Part shown: positions 1 through 10,553 of the stretch, in pieces
How positions within the stretch are numbered: the stretch's first letter is position 1
How the letters are laid out: each line of letters begins with the position of its first letter
NCBI GenBank assembly: GCA_037126765.1
Contig: JBBCBC010000007.1
Coordinates: 26,669,667 to 26,733,666 of the forward strand
DNA from: Stenogyne calaminthoides
Taxonomy: Eukaryota > Streptophyta > Magnoliopsida > Lamiales > Lamiaceae
Length of the DNA stretch: 64,000 nt
Direction of reading: 5' to 3'
The notes under the pieces: generated by a model
Told to the model about the DNA's origin: nothing
Databases searched by the model: none
The model's input: only the letters and a program-made list of their open reading frames with translations
Program-made: the position numbers and the translations under genes

Positions 1-3000
1 ATGAGTCTTGCGGGGAGTTTTGAGCAGATCAGTACCCCGAAGCTTAGATTGATGGCGGGGATAGAGGCTTCACCCACCACTGACTTCAACTGGCTGAAAT
101 TTTTGATTCGCATAAAGGAGTGAAAGGCACAAAGTTTTGAAGAAGGTTGACGAGGAGATCTCAATAAAAGGCAAGATCCACCATGCCACCAAAATTGCTT
201 ATATTTTGGAGATATCTTGAGGAGGAGGATATCTTCGCCAATTAGACCACCATTCCCTAAATCCAAAATTCTCTTTAAGCCCATTCTTTTTGCAAAGAAG
301 CGAGCCATCGGGGGAAGAGAGAAAAGAAAGCGAGAATCACCTAAAGTCAGCCGGGCCAGAAAAGAGACCCAACAAACCCGGGGAAGGTTTTGTTGGAGGC
401 AAAGATGGAGCAAGGTGCAAAAATAATGAAGCGAAGAACCTTGCCCCAAAGCGCAAAGATTGGTGGTTCTCACCGGCGAAGATGGCGATGATTCTGAGGA
501 GATTCAACCCGAGGGCCAAACCGCCGTAGTTCGCCATTGCAAGTTTTGGCTCAGGTTATCTCAAAGGCATAAGAACAGACTGAGGAGCAGGTCTTCTCTG
601 AGGTGCTTGAGACATCTCTAAGTTCGCACAAAATTTCTCAGAAATTTTCAAAGGAACTCGAGCCTCGTAGATTCCTACCAAAGAAGTGCCTCGGGCAGAT
701 GTTAGAAGAGCCAACTCGAGTCAATCCGAGGATCGCCACCAGCCTCGAGAACCCACTCGAGATGCAAACGAGGACTGACCGCACAACCTTCAGAGGTTGC
801 TGAGACTCAGGAGCAGAATATTCTTGATGAGCTCCTGAGTGATTTACTTCTAGATCCCTCAGTAGAAGCTTCAACTGAACCAGAGAGCCGGAGATGGAAG
901 AAGGGTGAGGCTGAAGAAGGCGAGTGGAGGAGCAAGGGGGAATGGTTCATTCTGGACCGCTACCCTGAGCTCAACTCATACCCTGATCTGCAAGATGTTT
1001 TCTTCAGATTAAGGACAACTGTGTTCATCCTCAATCAGACTCTTCCCGAGATGCTTGATATTGCTGCATTCAGAGGGGAATACTGGTGGAATGAGGAGAC
1101 AACCTTTCTGACCGACTTCTCAGGGTTCAGAAGGACAAAGCTCAGGATGAAAAACTCCGATTTTGATGAGCTGGTTCAGAAGAAGTTGGCTGAGAGGAGA
1201 GTTACTGAAGTTGGTGCCCCTAGCAGCGGGGACAAATCTCAAGATGGAGATGGGGACCAACAGGGAGATGCTGAGGATTAGTCTTAGATGGAAAATGAGA
1301 CTTATGTTGCTGATCAACCTGAAATTGGTCAACCTCAGACTGAAGCTAGCACTCTTCAGGTACCTTTTGGCACTATTAACAATTATGCCAAAGTTACTGA
1401 AAGTTCTATCTTTAATTCTGAATTGTCAGATAAACAGACTGAGGCTCAGTTGGAGACTGGAGCTCAGGATGAAGCTGAAGCTCAGGATGATCAAACAGCA
1501 CAGAAGGTGCAGAAGGTTCATGAGATTGATCTCACTCCCTTGATGGAGAAACTTGAGAAGGTTGAGCCAATGATGATCAAGATTGCTCAGATGGAAGAAA
1601 CATTGGCCAATCAAGCTCAGAAGATGGAAGGTCTTAGTCACTCTTCAGAGCTGGTGCTTATCCAAAACACTCTGACCTCACAGATGACCTCCATGGAAGA
1701 TAAGCTTAATGAAAAGCTGGAGGGAGTCAAGGCTGAGCTCGATCTTTGAAATGAAACGAAGCACCGTGAGTCAACCTGATTTATAGAGGTGAAATTGGCA
1801 GAGAGGAATGAAGTGATGATAAAATCTGCTGTTGAGGAAATGATCTCAATGCTCATGACCAAGATGACAGAGATGTTCAAAGAAGCACTCTCTGGCCAGT
1901 TTGCCCATTTATCTAAAGAATTTTCTGTGGCCAAGAACCATCTAAGGAGGTTTGGAAGACGAACAAGATCGAGATAAGCGAGAGGTTCGGCCGTGAGCAA
2001 AGAGCAATATCACATGGACACAACACTCTTTAGACTTCTTCCAAATTACGGTGCCAAGAAGGGGAAAAGGAAGGTGAAGACCTCAGGAAGTTCATGGCAC
2101 GTACTTTGGAGAAGAAGGCTCAGAAAGATGCTGAAATGTATAATCTAGCCAAAGCCTTAAGAGAAGTCGGCTTTCTTGAGAAGTTGAAGTTCGCCGGTGG
2201 AGAAGCCTATCTACACTCGAAGTTTCGAGCAAACTATGCTTGATGTTGCAAGAGAGAAACCGAAAAGCTAGAGCAAAGGTTGGAACAAGCCAAGCTGCTG
2301 CTGATTTGCCTATAAAGAGGAAAGCCTTGGGCGTTGTTCAACCTGAAAGCAAGCGTGCAAAGGCTTCTAAGCCAATCCAGAGAAAGCTGATTCTGGATGA
2401 TGAAGAAACGGAAGAATCTGAGTCTCAACCTCAGAATAAAGTCTTCAACACGAGAGATGCTCTGAAGACACTCCAAATAGAACAAGCTAAGAAAGTCGCC
2501 GCCGGGTCTCGGGAGCGTCTGTGATCGAAAAGAAGATAGATGAAGAGCGTAAGCGAAGGAAGTGAATTCGGTCGAAGTTTAAGGCGAGCAAGAGAAAAGG
2601 GACATCAAAAGCACTAAAGTGGCCCCACATTGATAAATGGATGCCTATCAAACTCAACGATATGTGGGAAGAGGTCAAGAGAACCTTCTGGTTCAATTAT
2701 GATGTTCTCGGGGAATGGAGAGGAAAGCTCGGTCGAATGAAGCATTCATTGAATATCTCCTAACCTTCTATCCAAAGTATCTCAGAGTGGATTAACCTTG
2801 CGGATGAAGGAGAGGTACATGATATAGTAGCCCCCGGTCCATATTCCTATCCTCCTCCTCCTCCGAGACTTGGTAATGGCTTGGTAAATGAGAAGGCCAT
2901 TACTCAAGAAATTGCTCAAGATATCTTTGGTCGATTGGGTTTAACATGAAACAATCCGGATATTATTAAGAGAGAGAAATGAGTCAAGAAGAGATTTTTC

Positions 3001-3052
3001 GAATGTTCGACTGGAGGTGCCCGCTGATGAAGTTGAGAATGAAGCAAACTGA
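1..3052 (+). pseudogene. Family D third ORF (env position), copy D1, broken
   Basis: This is what remains of a long reading frame lying between pol and the 3' LTR of a copia element whose gag and pol lie left of the window. Readable pieces are 1021-1281 (86 aa), 1288-1749 (153 aa, with EIDLTPLMEKLEKVEP followed by a heptad-like coiled-coil stretch), 1789-1977 and 2240-2524. The last stop is at 3050-3052. The same protein is better kept at 32077-35700, which guided this call. Frameshifts and stops separate the pieces, and many of the differences between the two copies fall on CTG/CAG words. The function is unknown. I call it a third ORF rather than an envelope gene because I see no signal peptide or clear membrane segment. 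Confidence 0.8.
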
Positions 3053-3269
3053 AGAGCAGAAGACTGAAGAGCCAAATCTGAAGACTAAAGACTCGGAAGA
3101 TTCTGTAAACTTTAATTTTTTTTCTTTTTGATTTTGTTGATAAATTTCATTGTAATCTGTAATGGTATACTCATCATCAATGAAGATTTATCATTTATGC
3201 TCACAAGATAATATCTCATTATCTTATTTACATGTCTTTTATTTTGATATGCTGAATGAATGTCTCTGA

Positions 3270-3536
3270 ACTGATTGTATGTTGATAAAGGGAAATTGTC
3301 TGAATATGGGGGAATTTGTTTAAGTATTTGGTAATGAACTACTTAAAGAGATTCATTACTGAAGAAATTACTGAATGATTTAAATTGTTGGGAGACTCTC
3401 TGAAATTGTTAGGAGTTTCTCTGATTTACGAAATTGTTGGGAGACAACCAATCTTGAAATAGGATAAACTGAAACCTGAGTATAGGTTATATGTTTGTAA
3501 CAAGATAGGTTTTGGCATCATCAAAAAGGGGGAAAT
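3270..3536 (+). promoter_or_regulatory. Polypurine tract with upstream look-alike copies (D1)
   Basis: The purine run at 3523-3536 (AAAAAGGGGGAAAT) directly abuts the LTR, as expected for the plus-strand primer of an LTR retrotransposon. The phrase GAAATTGTTGGGAGA or close variants occurs several more times upstream (near 3291, 3384, 3404 and 3430). Several polypurine-like motifs before the 3' LTR are a reported trait of Sireviruses. This also shows that the LTR at 3537 is a 3' LTR. Confidence 0.85.
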
Positions 3537-3694
3537 TGTTGGGAGATGAATTTAATAAAAGATATATGATTTTGATTAGATCCCAAAACCCCTGAGTATG
3601 ACATGTTCAGAATGATCTTGATAGTTGAGTTAGGATTCAGTTTTAGAGTATTCAGGATGTTATCTGCAAAATGTATAGTCAGCAAATATAGTTC

Positions 3695-3990
3695 AGGATA
3701 GGTTCTGAAGACTCTGAAGAACTCAGTATGTTTCTGAAGAAACTGAAGTTTCAGTATGAAACTGAAGGTACTGAAGACTCAGTGTGAAACTAAGATACTG
3801 AAGACTCAGTATGATACTGAGGAGTTGAAGGCTCAGCATGAAGATTCAGTGTATCAGTCAGTATGTCTCAGAAGACTCTGAAGACTCAGAAGACCCTGAA
3901 GACTCAGAAGACCCTGAAGACTCAGAAGACTCTGAAGACGCAAGACTGAAGACTGAAGATTGAAGATCAAGAATACTGAAGGCACAGTAA
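3695..3990 (+). repeat. CTGAAGACTCAG-type array in D1 LTR U3
   Basis: Degenerate tandem and interspersed copies of CTGAAGACTCAG and near variants lie upstream of the TATA box. The equivalent part of the other family D LTR (36270-36660) has the same spacing, but its CTG and CAG words are largely replaced. Confidence 0.85.
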
Positions 3991-4394
3991 TTACTGAAGA
4001 CTCAGTAATGTACTGAATAGATATTTACCAAGACATTCAAATGCAGACAAAAGGAACTAAGTCAGAAGTGTTGTTAAGGTTATATCAAACTCAGAGTTTG
4101 TAACCAAAAGAGCCGTTGAAGGTGTCTACCTTTAACTGGAGACAAAAGTCAAAAAGAGGAAGACAACAATGTACCATACTGACACTGACAGTGACAGGTC
4201 GCTGAAAAAGATGTCAGATGTACAAAAGTTCCAGACTGCAAAAAGTGAAGACCGGCTACAGGAATGGCTATTGCCTAAAAACGTGCTAGGGAGTTTCAAA
4301 CCCTAAATATAGTCGTTCCTCACACACCTTAAGAGGAAACTCACGAAGCTATCTCTCCAACGGATAGTTTACAAGAGTGACCTTGATGTATGCC

Positions 4395-4401
4395 TATAAA
4401 T
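4395..4401 (+). promoter_or_regulatory. TATA box of D1 LTR
   Basis: TATAAAT in a GCCTATAAATACT context, about 860 bases into the LTR and conserved at 37138-37144 in the D2 LTR. This is the probable promoter separating U3 from R. Confidence 0.75.
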
Positions 4402-4705
4402 ACTGGTGACCCTCTACATTGTAAGGTTACGGGAAATTTATACGCAACTCAAGAGCTCAAACTTATTCTTGCAAAAGGTAAAGCACTCGAAAAACCTTGA
4501 ATTTCCCAAGTGCTTCTATATTGAAGAGAGCTCACTATACTAAGCCTAGCTTGATAAGAATTATACAAAGCTTAGTCGAGTTATCCTAACCCTTTGCATT
4601 GTGCTTCATTGTAAAGGATATCTCATCCTAGTTGGAAACCAACCGAGAAACCCCAAACCCTTGAGAAGGTAGTTGGAGTGTGTTTGTTGGTGAGAAGAGT
4701 TGTAA

Positions 4706-4916
4706 AGAGTTAGTAAACTACGCGGAGTAGTCAAAAAACTCTAAGAGGAGAAGTTAGTAAGCTACAGGGGTAGTCTGAAAGCTTGTTTGTATTTGAGTAA
4801 GTAAACTACGGAGGTAATCAGAAAACTCAAGGTCGGGTTGAGTAAGTAAACTACGTGGAGTAGTCAGAAAACTCAAGTTGAGTAAGTAAACTACGCGATG
4901 TAGTCAGAAAGTTCAG
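4706..4916 (+). repeat. Tandem hairpin-like units in D1 LTR
   Basis: About five units of 35-45 bases share GAGTTAGTAAACTAC...GTAGTCAGAAAACTC. Within each unit GAGT pairs with ACTC and CTAC with GTAG, so each unit could fold as a small stem. They lie downstream of the TATA box and so should be transcribed. D2 has the same array at 37448-37618. Confidence 0.8.
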
Positions 4917-5503
4917 AAGTGATTAGTGAATTTTTCTGAGGATCAGAGAGAGTGGATGTAGGAGCTTGAGTCTCTGAACCACTATAATTGTTGTGCTGTT
5001 TATTGCTTTTCTTATCTGTGCTTAACTGTTGCATTGACTCGAATTTGAAAGCATACTTTTCACTGATATTCAGTTGGAATCAATCCACTGAAGTTGCATG
5101 TAAGTGAATCACAGCTTAATCACTAACTCCATTCAGGAAGGTTTTCAGCAAAGCTTAAAACGAGTATAAACTAAGGGTCAACCATTCCGCACGACTGAGT
5201 AGCTAGAACATATAGTTACCAAACTGAACTTACTCTTCTGAGGGCTCAGTAAGTTAGTTATCTGATCTAAGCAACTCAGGATCTCTGACACTCAGGACTC
5301 ACTTGGGATTATCTGATGTATCTGAAAGCAGCTCAGGATCACTGTCTCAGTAGACTTTGACTCAGAGCGATCTGTGCTTCTCAGAACCTAATCTTCTGGA
5401 TTATCTGACCCAAGCTGACCTCAGTAAGAAAAAGTTTTAAAAACACTGAACACATGTATTCCCCCCCATACACGTGTAAGACTCGTTTGCACCGGGACCA
5501 ACA

Positions 5504-5518
5504 TTAATTAATATAAAG
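5504..5518 (+). repeat. 15-bp remnant of C1 LTR between D1 and E, ending in TSD TAAAG
   Basis: These bases resume on the far side of element E: removing E and one TAAAG gives a continuous family C LTR that aligns to the reverse complement of about 60935-60990 in the C2 5' LTR. The final five bases (5514-5518) are the left target duplication of element E. Confidence 0.85.
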
Positions 5519-5993
5519 TGTAGGTCCCGAACGGATTTTGTGAGGGTGGAAGTCTAGAGGGGAGGGGTGAATAGACTTCCAAAACTTTTCGTACGGATCA
5601 GGTGTGAGCTGCAGATTACCCGATCAGAGTGCTAGTGTATCAGTTTAGACTGATATTCAATCTTACTGAGTGCCTGAAGGCAGATCAACTTGATATCTGT
5701 CAGTTTAACTGAATGGTGCGGAAGCTTGTTTTTACCCGTGTGAAAAACCAGCTTTATCAATCTGATTCTGAAGTCAGTTTTCAACCAGTTGACTAAGGTG
5801 TCAATCTGATCAGATCAGTTGCTTGGTGCAGACTGAGCTTAACTTAGAATATGTATGCTGTTTAAAACTCATTTGTGTGACTTGTGTAAAGCAATAAGAA
5901 AGCAAGTAAATGCACACAAGACTTTTTATAGTGGTTCAGAAGAAACCCATCCTACATCCACTCTTCCCTTAACACAGGGGAACCTTAACCTAC

Positions 5994-6262
5994 TTTAACC
6001 TGCGGGACTTATATCCTTTTCAAGATGACCGAGATGTTTAACGAGTTCTCACTCTTACAAACTTAACCTGCGGGACTTATATCCTTTTCAGGATGGCCGA
6101 GATGTTTACCGAGTTCCCACTCAGGCTTAACCTACGGGACTTATATCCTTTTCAGGATGGCCGAGATGTTTATCGAGTTCCCACTCTACAAACGTAACCA
6201 GCGGGACTTATATCCTTAAAAAGGATAGCCGAGATGTTTAATGAGTTCTCACTCTACAGACT
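5994..6262 (-). repeat. Four ~67-bp tandem units in E 3' LTR
   Basis: Four copies share CGGGACTTATATCCTTTTC, AGGATGGCCGAGATGTTTA and GAGTTCCCACTC. Each holds complementary pieces (GGGAC with GTTCCC, ATATCC with GGAT), so it may fold. They lie on the transcribed side of the TATA box, and all four family B LTRs carry this array. Confidence 0.85.
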
Positions 6263-6544
6263 TAACCTAACTTGCGTTTGGGTAAAGAATGATTGAGGGT
6301 TCCAACTGGAAATCTATCCTGATGCTTTAGGTAGCCAAATTACTAGTGGATAGGATTTCTTGCTAAGAACTAATGGGATGAACACTCTAAGAATAATCTT
6401 CAAATGCAGTGTTCTTTGAAAAGAGATTTTGCTGTAGCTTTAGCTTCTTTTGCTGTGTCTCCGTGTTTGTTCTTGCTTGTTTTCACTCGTTGGTGCTTGT
6501 TAATCACTGTTGGTCCTTCTTCTTCAAAGTGAAGATCGATCTCA

Positions 6545-6551
6545 TTTTATA
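6545..6551 (-). promoter_or_regulatory. TATA box of E 3' LTR
   Basis: TATAAAA on the minus strand in the context GAGGTCTATAAAATG. The same context occurs in the other family B LTRs (25582-25588, 39592-39598, 52658-52664). Confidence 0.75.
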
Positions 6552-6889
6552 GACCTCGAAATCAAAGAGCCGTTGGAGAGCAATTTGAATTTCGGGCTAT
6601 ATTAGGTAGGTTGTAGGATATGATTGTGACGTGCTCCGATTATCGGCATGGCCGCAGGCATCATTAGCGCCATTTTTGTCCGCATCATTGTATCCCGCAA
6701 TGTCAGCTCTTTTTGTACACGTGTCGCTTTCTTCTTGGCTTCGCGAGGCGGTGCTTAAGGAATTTGTCCGTTAGACGATTGATATTCCTTTTGTAGAAGA
6801 TTCGCTTGTCTGGTGTATCATTTTGATTGTCACCAAGTGTGAGCTGACTTGATCAGGTAACTGATCAGTCTACCTTGATTGAGTCTTCA

Positions 6890-7145
6890 GATGCACATTG
6901 TCTTAGCTTCAATATGCAGACTCTGCTGAATGTAGGTCTTCAGGTCTTTTGATCTTCAGGTGTCTCTAAGCCTCAGTGTATTCAGTCGTACTGAGTCTTC
7001 AGGTTTGTTGCTGAGTCTTCAGGATTGTCTGAGTCTTCAGGTTCATCTGAGTCTTCAGTGTTTATCTGAGTCATCAGGTTCATCTGAGTCTTCAGGTTCA
7101 TCTGAGTCTTCAGTGTCTTCTTGTCTTCACCTGATCTTCTGACTT
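6890..7145 (-). repeat. CTGAAGACTCAG-type array in E 3' LTR U3
   Basis: An 18-bp unit CTGAGTCTTCAGGTTCAT (plus strand) recurs with variations. Read in the element's sense it is built on CTGAAGACTCAG, the same core word as in the family D LTRs. Confidence 0.85.
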
Positions 7146-7392
7146 CTTGTCTTCTGATTTGCGCTTAGTATTCTGATCATCTGACCTTATCTGGGTCATC
7201 TGATACTTCGACCTGACCTATACATATTGAGTTCCCCCTCAATATGTGACCTATCTTTACTTGACTATCTATACATTTCAACCGGTCATCTTAAAGCGAT
7301 TATAAGTCGTCGATCATTAACTTGTGTCCGACCGGTCCTATTACAACCTGTTTTGGAACTTCCATCAAAACTAAGTTACATATTTCCCAACA

Positions 7393-7406
7393 ATTTCCCC
7401 CTTTTT
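7393..7406 (-). promoter_or_regulatory. Polypurine tract of element E
   Basis: The plus strand reads ATTTCCCCCTTTTT, the complement of AAAAAGGGGGAAAT. It touches the LTR exactly as in the other SIRE-like copies, which fixes the orientation of E as minus. Confidence 0.9.
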
Positions 7407-7609
7407 GATGGAACCAAAACACTTAAACAAACTTAATCAGAAAAACAGATACCATGAATGGAAATGTAGATGATGCAAATGGTACATACCTCAGAAGACA
7501 ATGAGATGTTGTCTTAGAATCAGTGAGATGTAAAATTTCATTCAGATAGGTGTGTGCATTGTAGTATACATGAAAAGTGTACCTATCATCTGATTCCAAG
7601 TTGTCTTCT

Positions 7610-8794
7610 TCAGTTGTACTTGAACATTTGCAGTTCTTTGGGGATGTCAAACATCCTGTACATCCTTTGCATTAGCTTATCCAGCTCTTCTTTTCTATGG
7701 ATTCCTCCTTTTTCAGCAAGTCCATAGTAGATATTCTTGAATTTAACAGGATTTAGTTTGTTGTCTAGACGCAAATGTGGAAGAAGTGGTTCAAAGGGTG
7801 GAGCTTCTAGTATAAGTGACATGATCTTGCCTTCTTTCATCACTGTGTGGTAGAAGTCTGGATACTTTGTTTCTAACCAGTTCCGGAATTCATCATCATT
7901 TTCAGTTTGATCTTAATGAATTGGAATCTTCTCCAGGATGTAGACGTCACATAACCATTCTCCTATGATTTGATTCCATTATGGATGCAAATCTTGTCGT
8001 GCACAGAGGATGCCTTTAACAGGTGCTGGAAGGGCATTCTTCTCCCAAGCAATCTCCTCTGCTGCAGCTTTGTTCTTCCTTTTTATGATGTAAGCGATGT
8101 TCAGTCCATTTGCCTCTGCTAACTTCTGCTTCTTGATTGCGGCCTCTCTTATTCTCAGTCTTGTCTGCTCTTGAACTAGTTCAGGAGTCATCTGGCTTTT
8201 GGTGGAGAATAGCTGGCCTTGTCTCTGATCTTCCTTATTTGCTTTCATCATCTTGCCTTTGCCTTTCTTCCTCCTCAGAGTTTGCTCAGGTTCATCTTGT
8301 TCGTCTTCTTCAGCTAATTTCTTAGTGAGTTCAAGGCTCTTGGCCTGATCATCAGTTTCCATTCTTTTCTGGACGAACGAGGAAAAGTCTTCAATCTTAT
8401 CGACTCTGGCAGTAACCTCTGAAAGAGCATTTTCCTGCTCAGCGACCTCTTTACTGTGTTGCTCCACAGTTTCTTTCATTTCAGTAAGGAGATCGGTAGA
8501 TGGATTGACTAGCAAGTCAGATACAGTGGTTTTTGGTAGAGATGAAAATTTTACCAACTGTGTCTGAGTTTGTTTTTCTTCCTTCTCTTTTTCTTGAGTC
8601 TGTTTTCCTGTATTCTCTTTTTCTTCAGACTCTTTTCCAGACTCTTTTCCTTCCCCCTTTTTGGTTTCATCGAAGAGGTTGGACATCTTGCGGTTCAGAG
8701 CTGTTAAATGCCGTGAGATCTCCTCTCTGAGTTCCTCGAAAACAAGAGGAGTGATATGAACGGTGGCAGAAGGTGCAGGCGTGAAGAAGCATCT
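7610..8794 (-). pseudogene. Element E third ORF, C-terminal part
   Basis: It matches 50450-51579 of element B in reverse. Pieces are 7979-8794 and 7610-7843. The protein has a Lys/Glu/Gln-rich segment, a long charged helix with repeated KKLAEEDEQDEPE-like stretches and the C-terminal block IHRKEELDKLMQRMYRMF. A frameshift near 7900 separates the two pieces. The open frame continues to 8905, but its first ~37 residues read antisense through the inverted gag fragment and are not part of the protein. The function is unknown; it is probably a structural or accessory coiled-coil protein of the element. Confidence 0.8.
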
Positions 8795-8799
8795 GAGAG

Positions 8800-9226
8800 A
8801 TGATCGGCGAGATGAGAGAGAAGAGATAATGAATCTAATGAAGGAGCTCAGACATACTATCGAAAGGAAAGTCACCTGACAGATCCTACAGACGAAGTGA
8901 CTCACCTGGCAGAGGAAGTTCCGTAGATCGAGGATCGTGCTTCAACTGCGAGAAACTAGGTCACTACAACACCTACGCCTCGACGACTCCCGGAGAAAAA
9001 AGAAGAAAACGGAACAAAAGAGAAACAACGCCCTTGAGAGATAGGAAAGCCCCGGTAGGCGACACATCCGAATTGATGATTCCTATCTACCTTCCGAGGA
9101 CTCGGATACTCTTACAGAGAATACTTATGTCGATGGCGGTCTTTGTTGACTTCCACGAGCATGAAGATCGATATTCTCTTGGATGACGATGAAGTCTGCC
9201 TGATGGCCAAGGAGGACCAATCTGAG
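8800..9226 (+). pseudogene. gag: gag fragment with zinc knuckle (inverted fragment)
   Basis: This matches 41630-42063 of element B: an Arg/Asp-rich linker, the CCHC knuckle (CFNCEKLGHY, near 8941) and the acidic stretch ending AKEDQSE. At 9226 the gag frame passes without shift into protease codons (VRVGLANKGG). In the other two copies ~1.2 kb starting GTAACC separates these codons. The join is therefore what precise removal of a GT...AG intron would leave. Frameshifts occur near 8980-9100. Confidence 0.85.
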
Positions 9227-9700
9227 GTTCGCGTGGGACTAGCCAACAAAGGAGGTGCACAAGTAACTATCTGGTACATCAATAGTGGATTCTCAAAGGC
9301 ACATGATTGAAGCAAACATCTCCTTAGCTCTTACAAAAAGAACAAGAAGGCCCACGTGTACTCTTTCGGTGATGATAACTTTGGTTTTACCAAAGGATTG
9401 AACCTTAGAAAATGATGATGTACAAATGGCCGAGTCTCGTATGTCGAAGGATTGAAGCACAATCTACTATCAAGATTATCACAATTCGCTATAACGGATT
9501 CGCGTTGAGTTCTCGGCGATAAGTGTGCGATAAGGAATCCGACCACTCAACAAATCTTGCTAATCGGTTCAAGGAAAGGCACAATCTACACAAATTGGAA
9601 CAGGTTGCCCAAAGAATACATACTTAATTGTTAAGAGTTCTAAAAAGTAGCGGTTGGCTCGGGCATAAAAGAATGAGTCATCCGAACTTCAAAGACTCTT
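9227..9700 (+). pseudogene. Copia protease remnant (inverted fragment)
   Basis: It continues in frame from gag, with VRVGLANKGGAQ followed by WYINSG, where the family has WYIDSG. The catalytic Asp thus reads Asn here, and a stop follows a few codons later. The rest of the domain is recognisable at nucleotide level against 43269-43690 but is shifted in frame repeatedly. It is inactive as read. Confidence 0.8.
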
Positions 9701-10553
9701 AACAAGATCGCTAGGATGTCTTTGGTTGAGGACTTCGAATGAGATATTCTCCAAAGATCGGACATGTGCGCATGTCGGAAGGAAAACAAGTTAAAGCCTC
9801 ATTCAAGGAATACCAGGACCAAAGATCCAAGAGAGTATTGAAAGCTGCTCCATATGGATCTATTCGGACCCGATTACACGGTCGATCTCGATGGGGCGCA
9901 AATATACTCTTGTAATCGTGGATGATTATTCCAAGTTTACTTGGGTTGTATTCTTATACAAGAAGAACGAGACAATGACTAAGATACCCGAGCTGCTCAA
10001 GAAGCTACAAAACGAGAAGGGTGTCAGCATAGTAAAAATTAGATCAGATAAAAGTACAGAGTTCCTGAATTCCTTAATTACTGATTTTTGCACTGAGTTT
10101 GGTATACAACATGAAACGTCAACTGCAAGAACGCCACAACAAAATGGAGTATCAGAACGGAGAAACAGAACTCTCAAGGAAGCTGCTCGCACTATGTTAG
10201 CTGAACATGCTACACCAAGCCGTTTCTGGGCAGAAGCAATCAACACAGCATGCCATACTCAAAACAGATGTTCTCTGACTAAGACTCACTTCAAAACACC
10301 TTATGAACTGTGGAAGGAAAGAAAACCTCGTGTTTCATACTTCCATGTTTTTGGGTGCAAGTGTTTTATTCACAACAATGGGAAAAGTCAGTTGAAGACT
10401 TTTGAGGCCAAGTCAGATGAAGGTATATTCTTAGGATATTCCTCATCCAGCAAGGCTTTCAGGGTTTACAACAAACGAACCCTAGTTGTGGAAGAAACAC
10501 CCCATGTGGTCTTTGATGAGACATATTCTAAACAAGAGAAAGATGCCTCATAA
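9700..10553 (+). pseudogene. Copia integrase (inverted fragment), core largely open
   Basis: The open stretch 9891-10553 (220 aa) holds YTLVIVDDYSKFTWVVFLY, the second catalytic Asp in RSDKSTEF (residue 53) and the catalytic Glu in NGVSERR (residue 89). That gives the D-35-E spacing of retroviral-type integrases. Then come the KTHFKTPYELW and FGCKCF blocks of the copia C-terminal domain. The first catalytic Asp (HMDLFG, near 9856) and the zinc-binding region lie upstream in other frames. It is the best-preserved integrase core among the three family B copies. Confidence 0.9.

Larger units (their letters stand above)
3537..5503 (+). repeat. 3' LTR of family D element D1 (1967 bp)
   Basis: The LTR starts TGTTGGGAGATG right after the polypurine tract and ends ACCGGGACCAACA. 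The same ends bound the LTR at 36123-38218. It has a TATA box at 4395-4401, a CTGAAGACTCAG-rich array upstream of it and tandem hairpin-like units downstream of it. Immediately right of it are 15 bases of family C LTR, so D1 was inserted into that LTR. Its 5' LTR lies outside the window. Confidence 0.92.
5519..7392 (-). repeat. 3' LTR of element E (1874 bp)
   Basis: It begins TGTAGGTCCCGAACGG and ends TTTCCCAACA on the plus strand. The reverse complement of a polypurine tract follows at 7393-7406. It is homologous end to end to 24555-26430 and, inverted, to 38734-40536 and 51797-53601. Confidence 0.93.

Noticed and set aside
5994..6262. Regular repeat units resembling a CRISPR-like array
   Set aside because: The units are head-to-tail with no unique spacers, occur in all LTRs of the family and lie in plant retrotransposons.
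7979..8905. A 308-aa minus-strand frame taken as one protein
   Set aside because: The first ~37 residues read antisense through the inverted gag fragment; only the part up to 8794 belongs to the third ORF.
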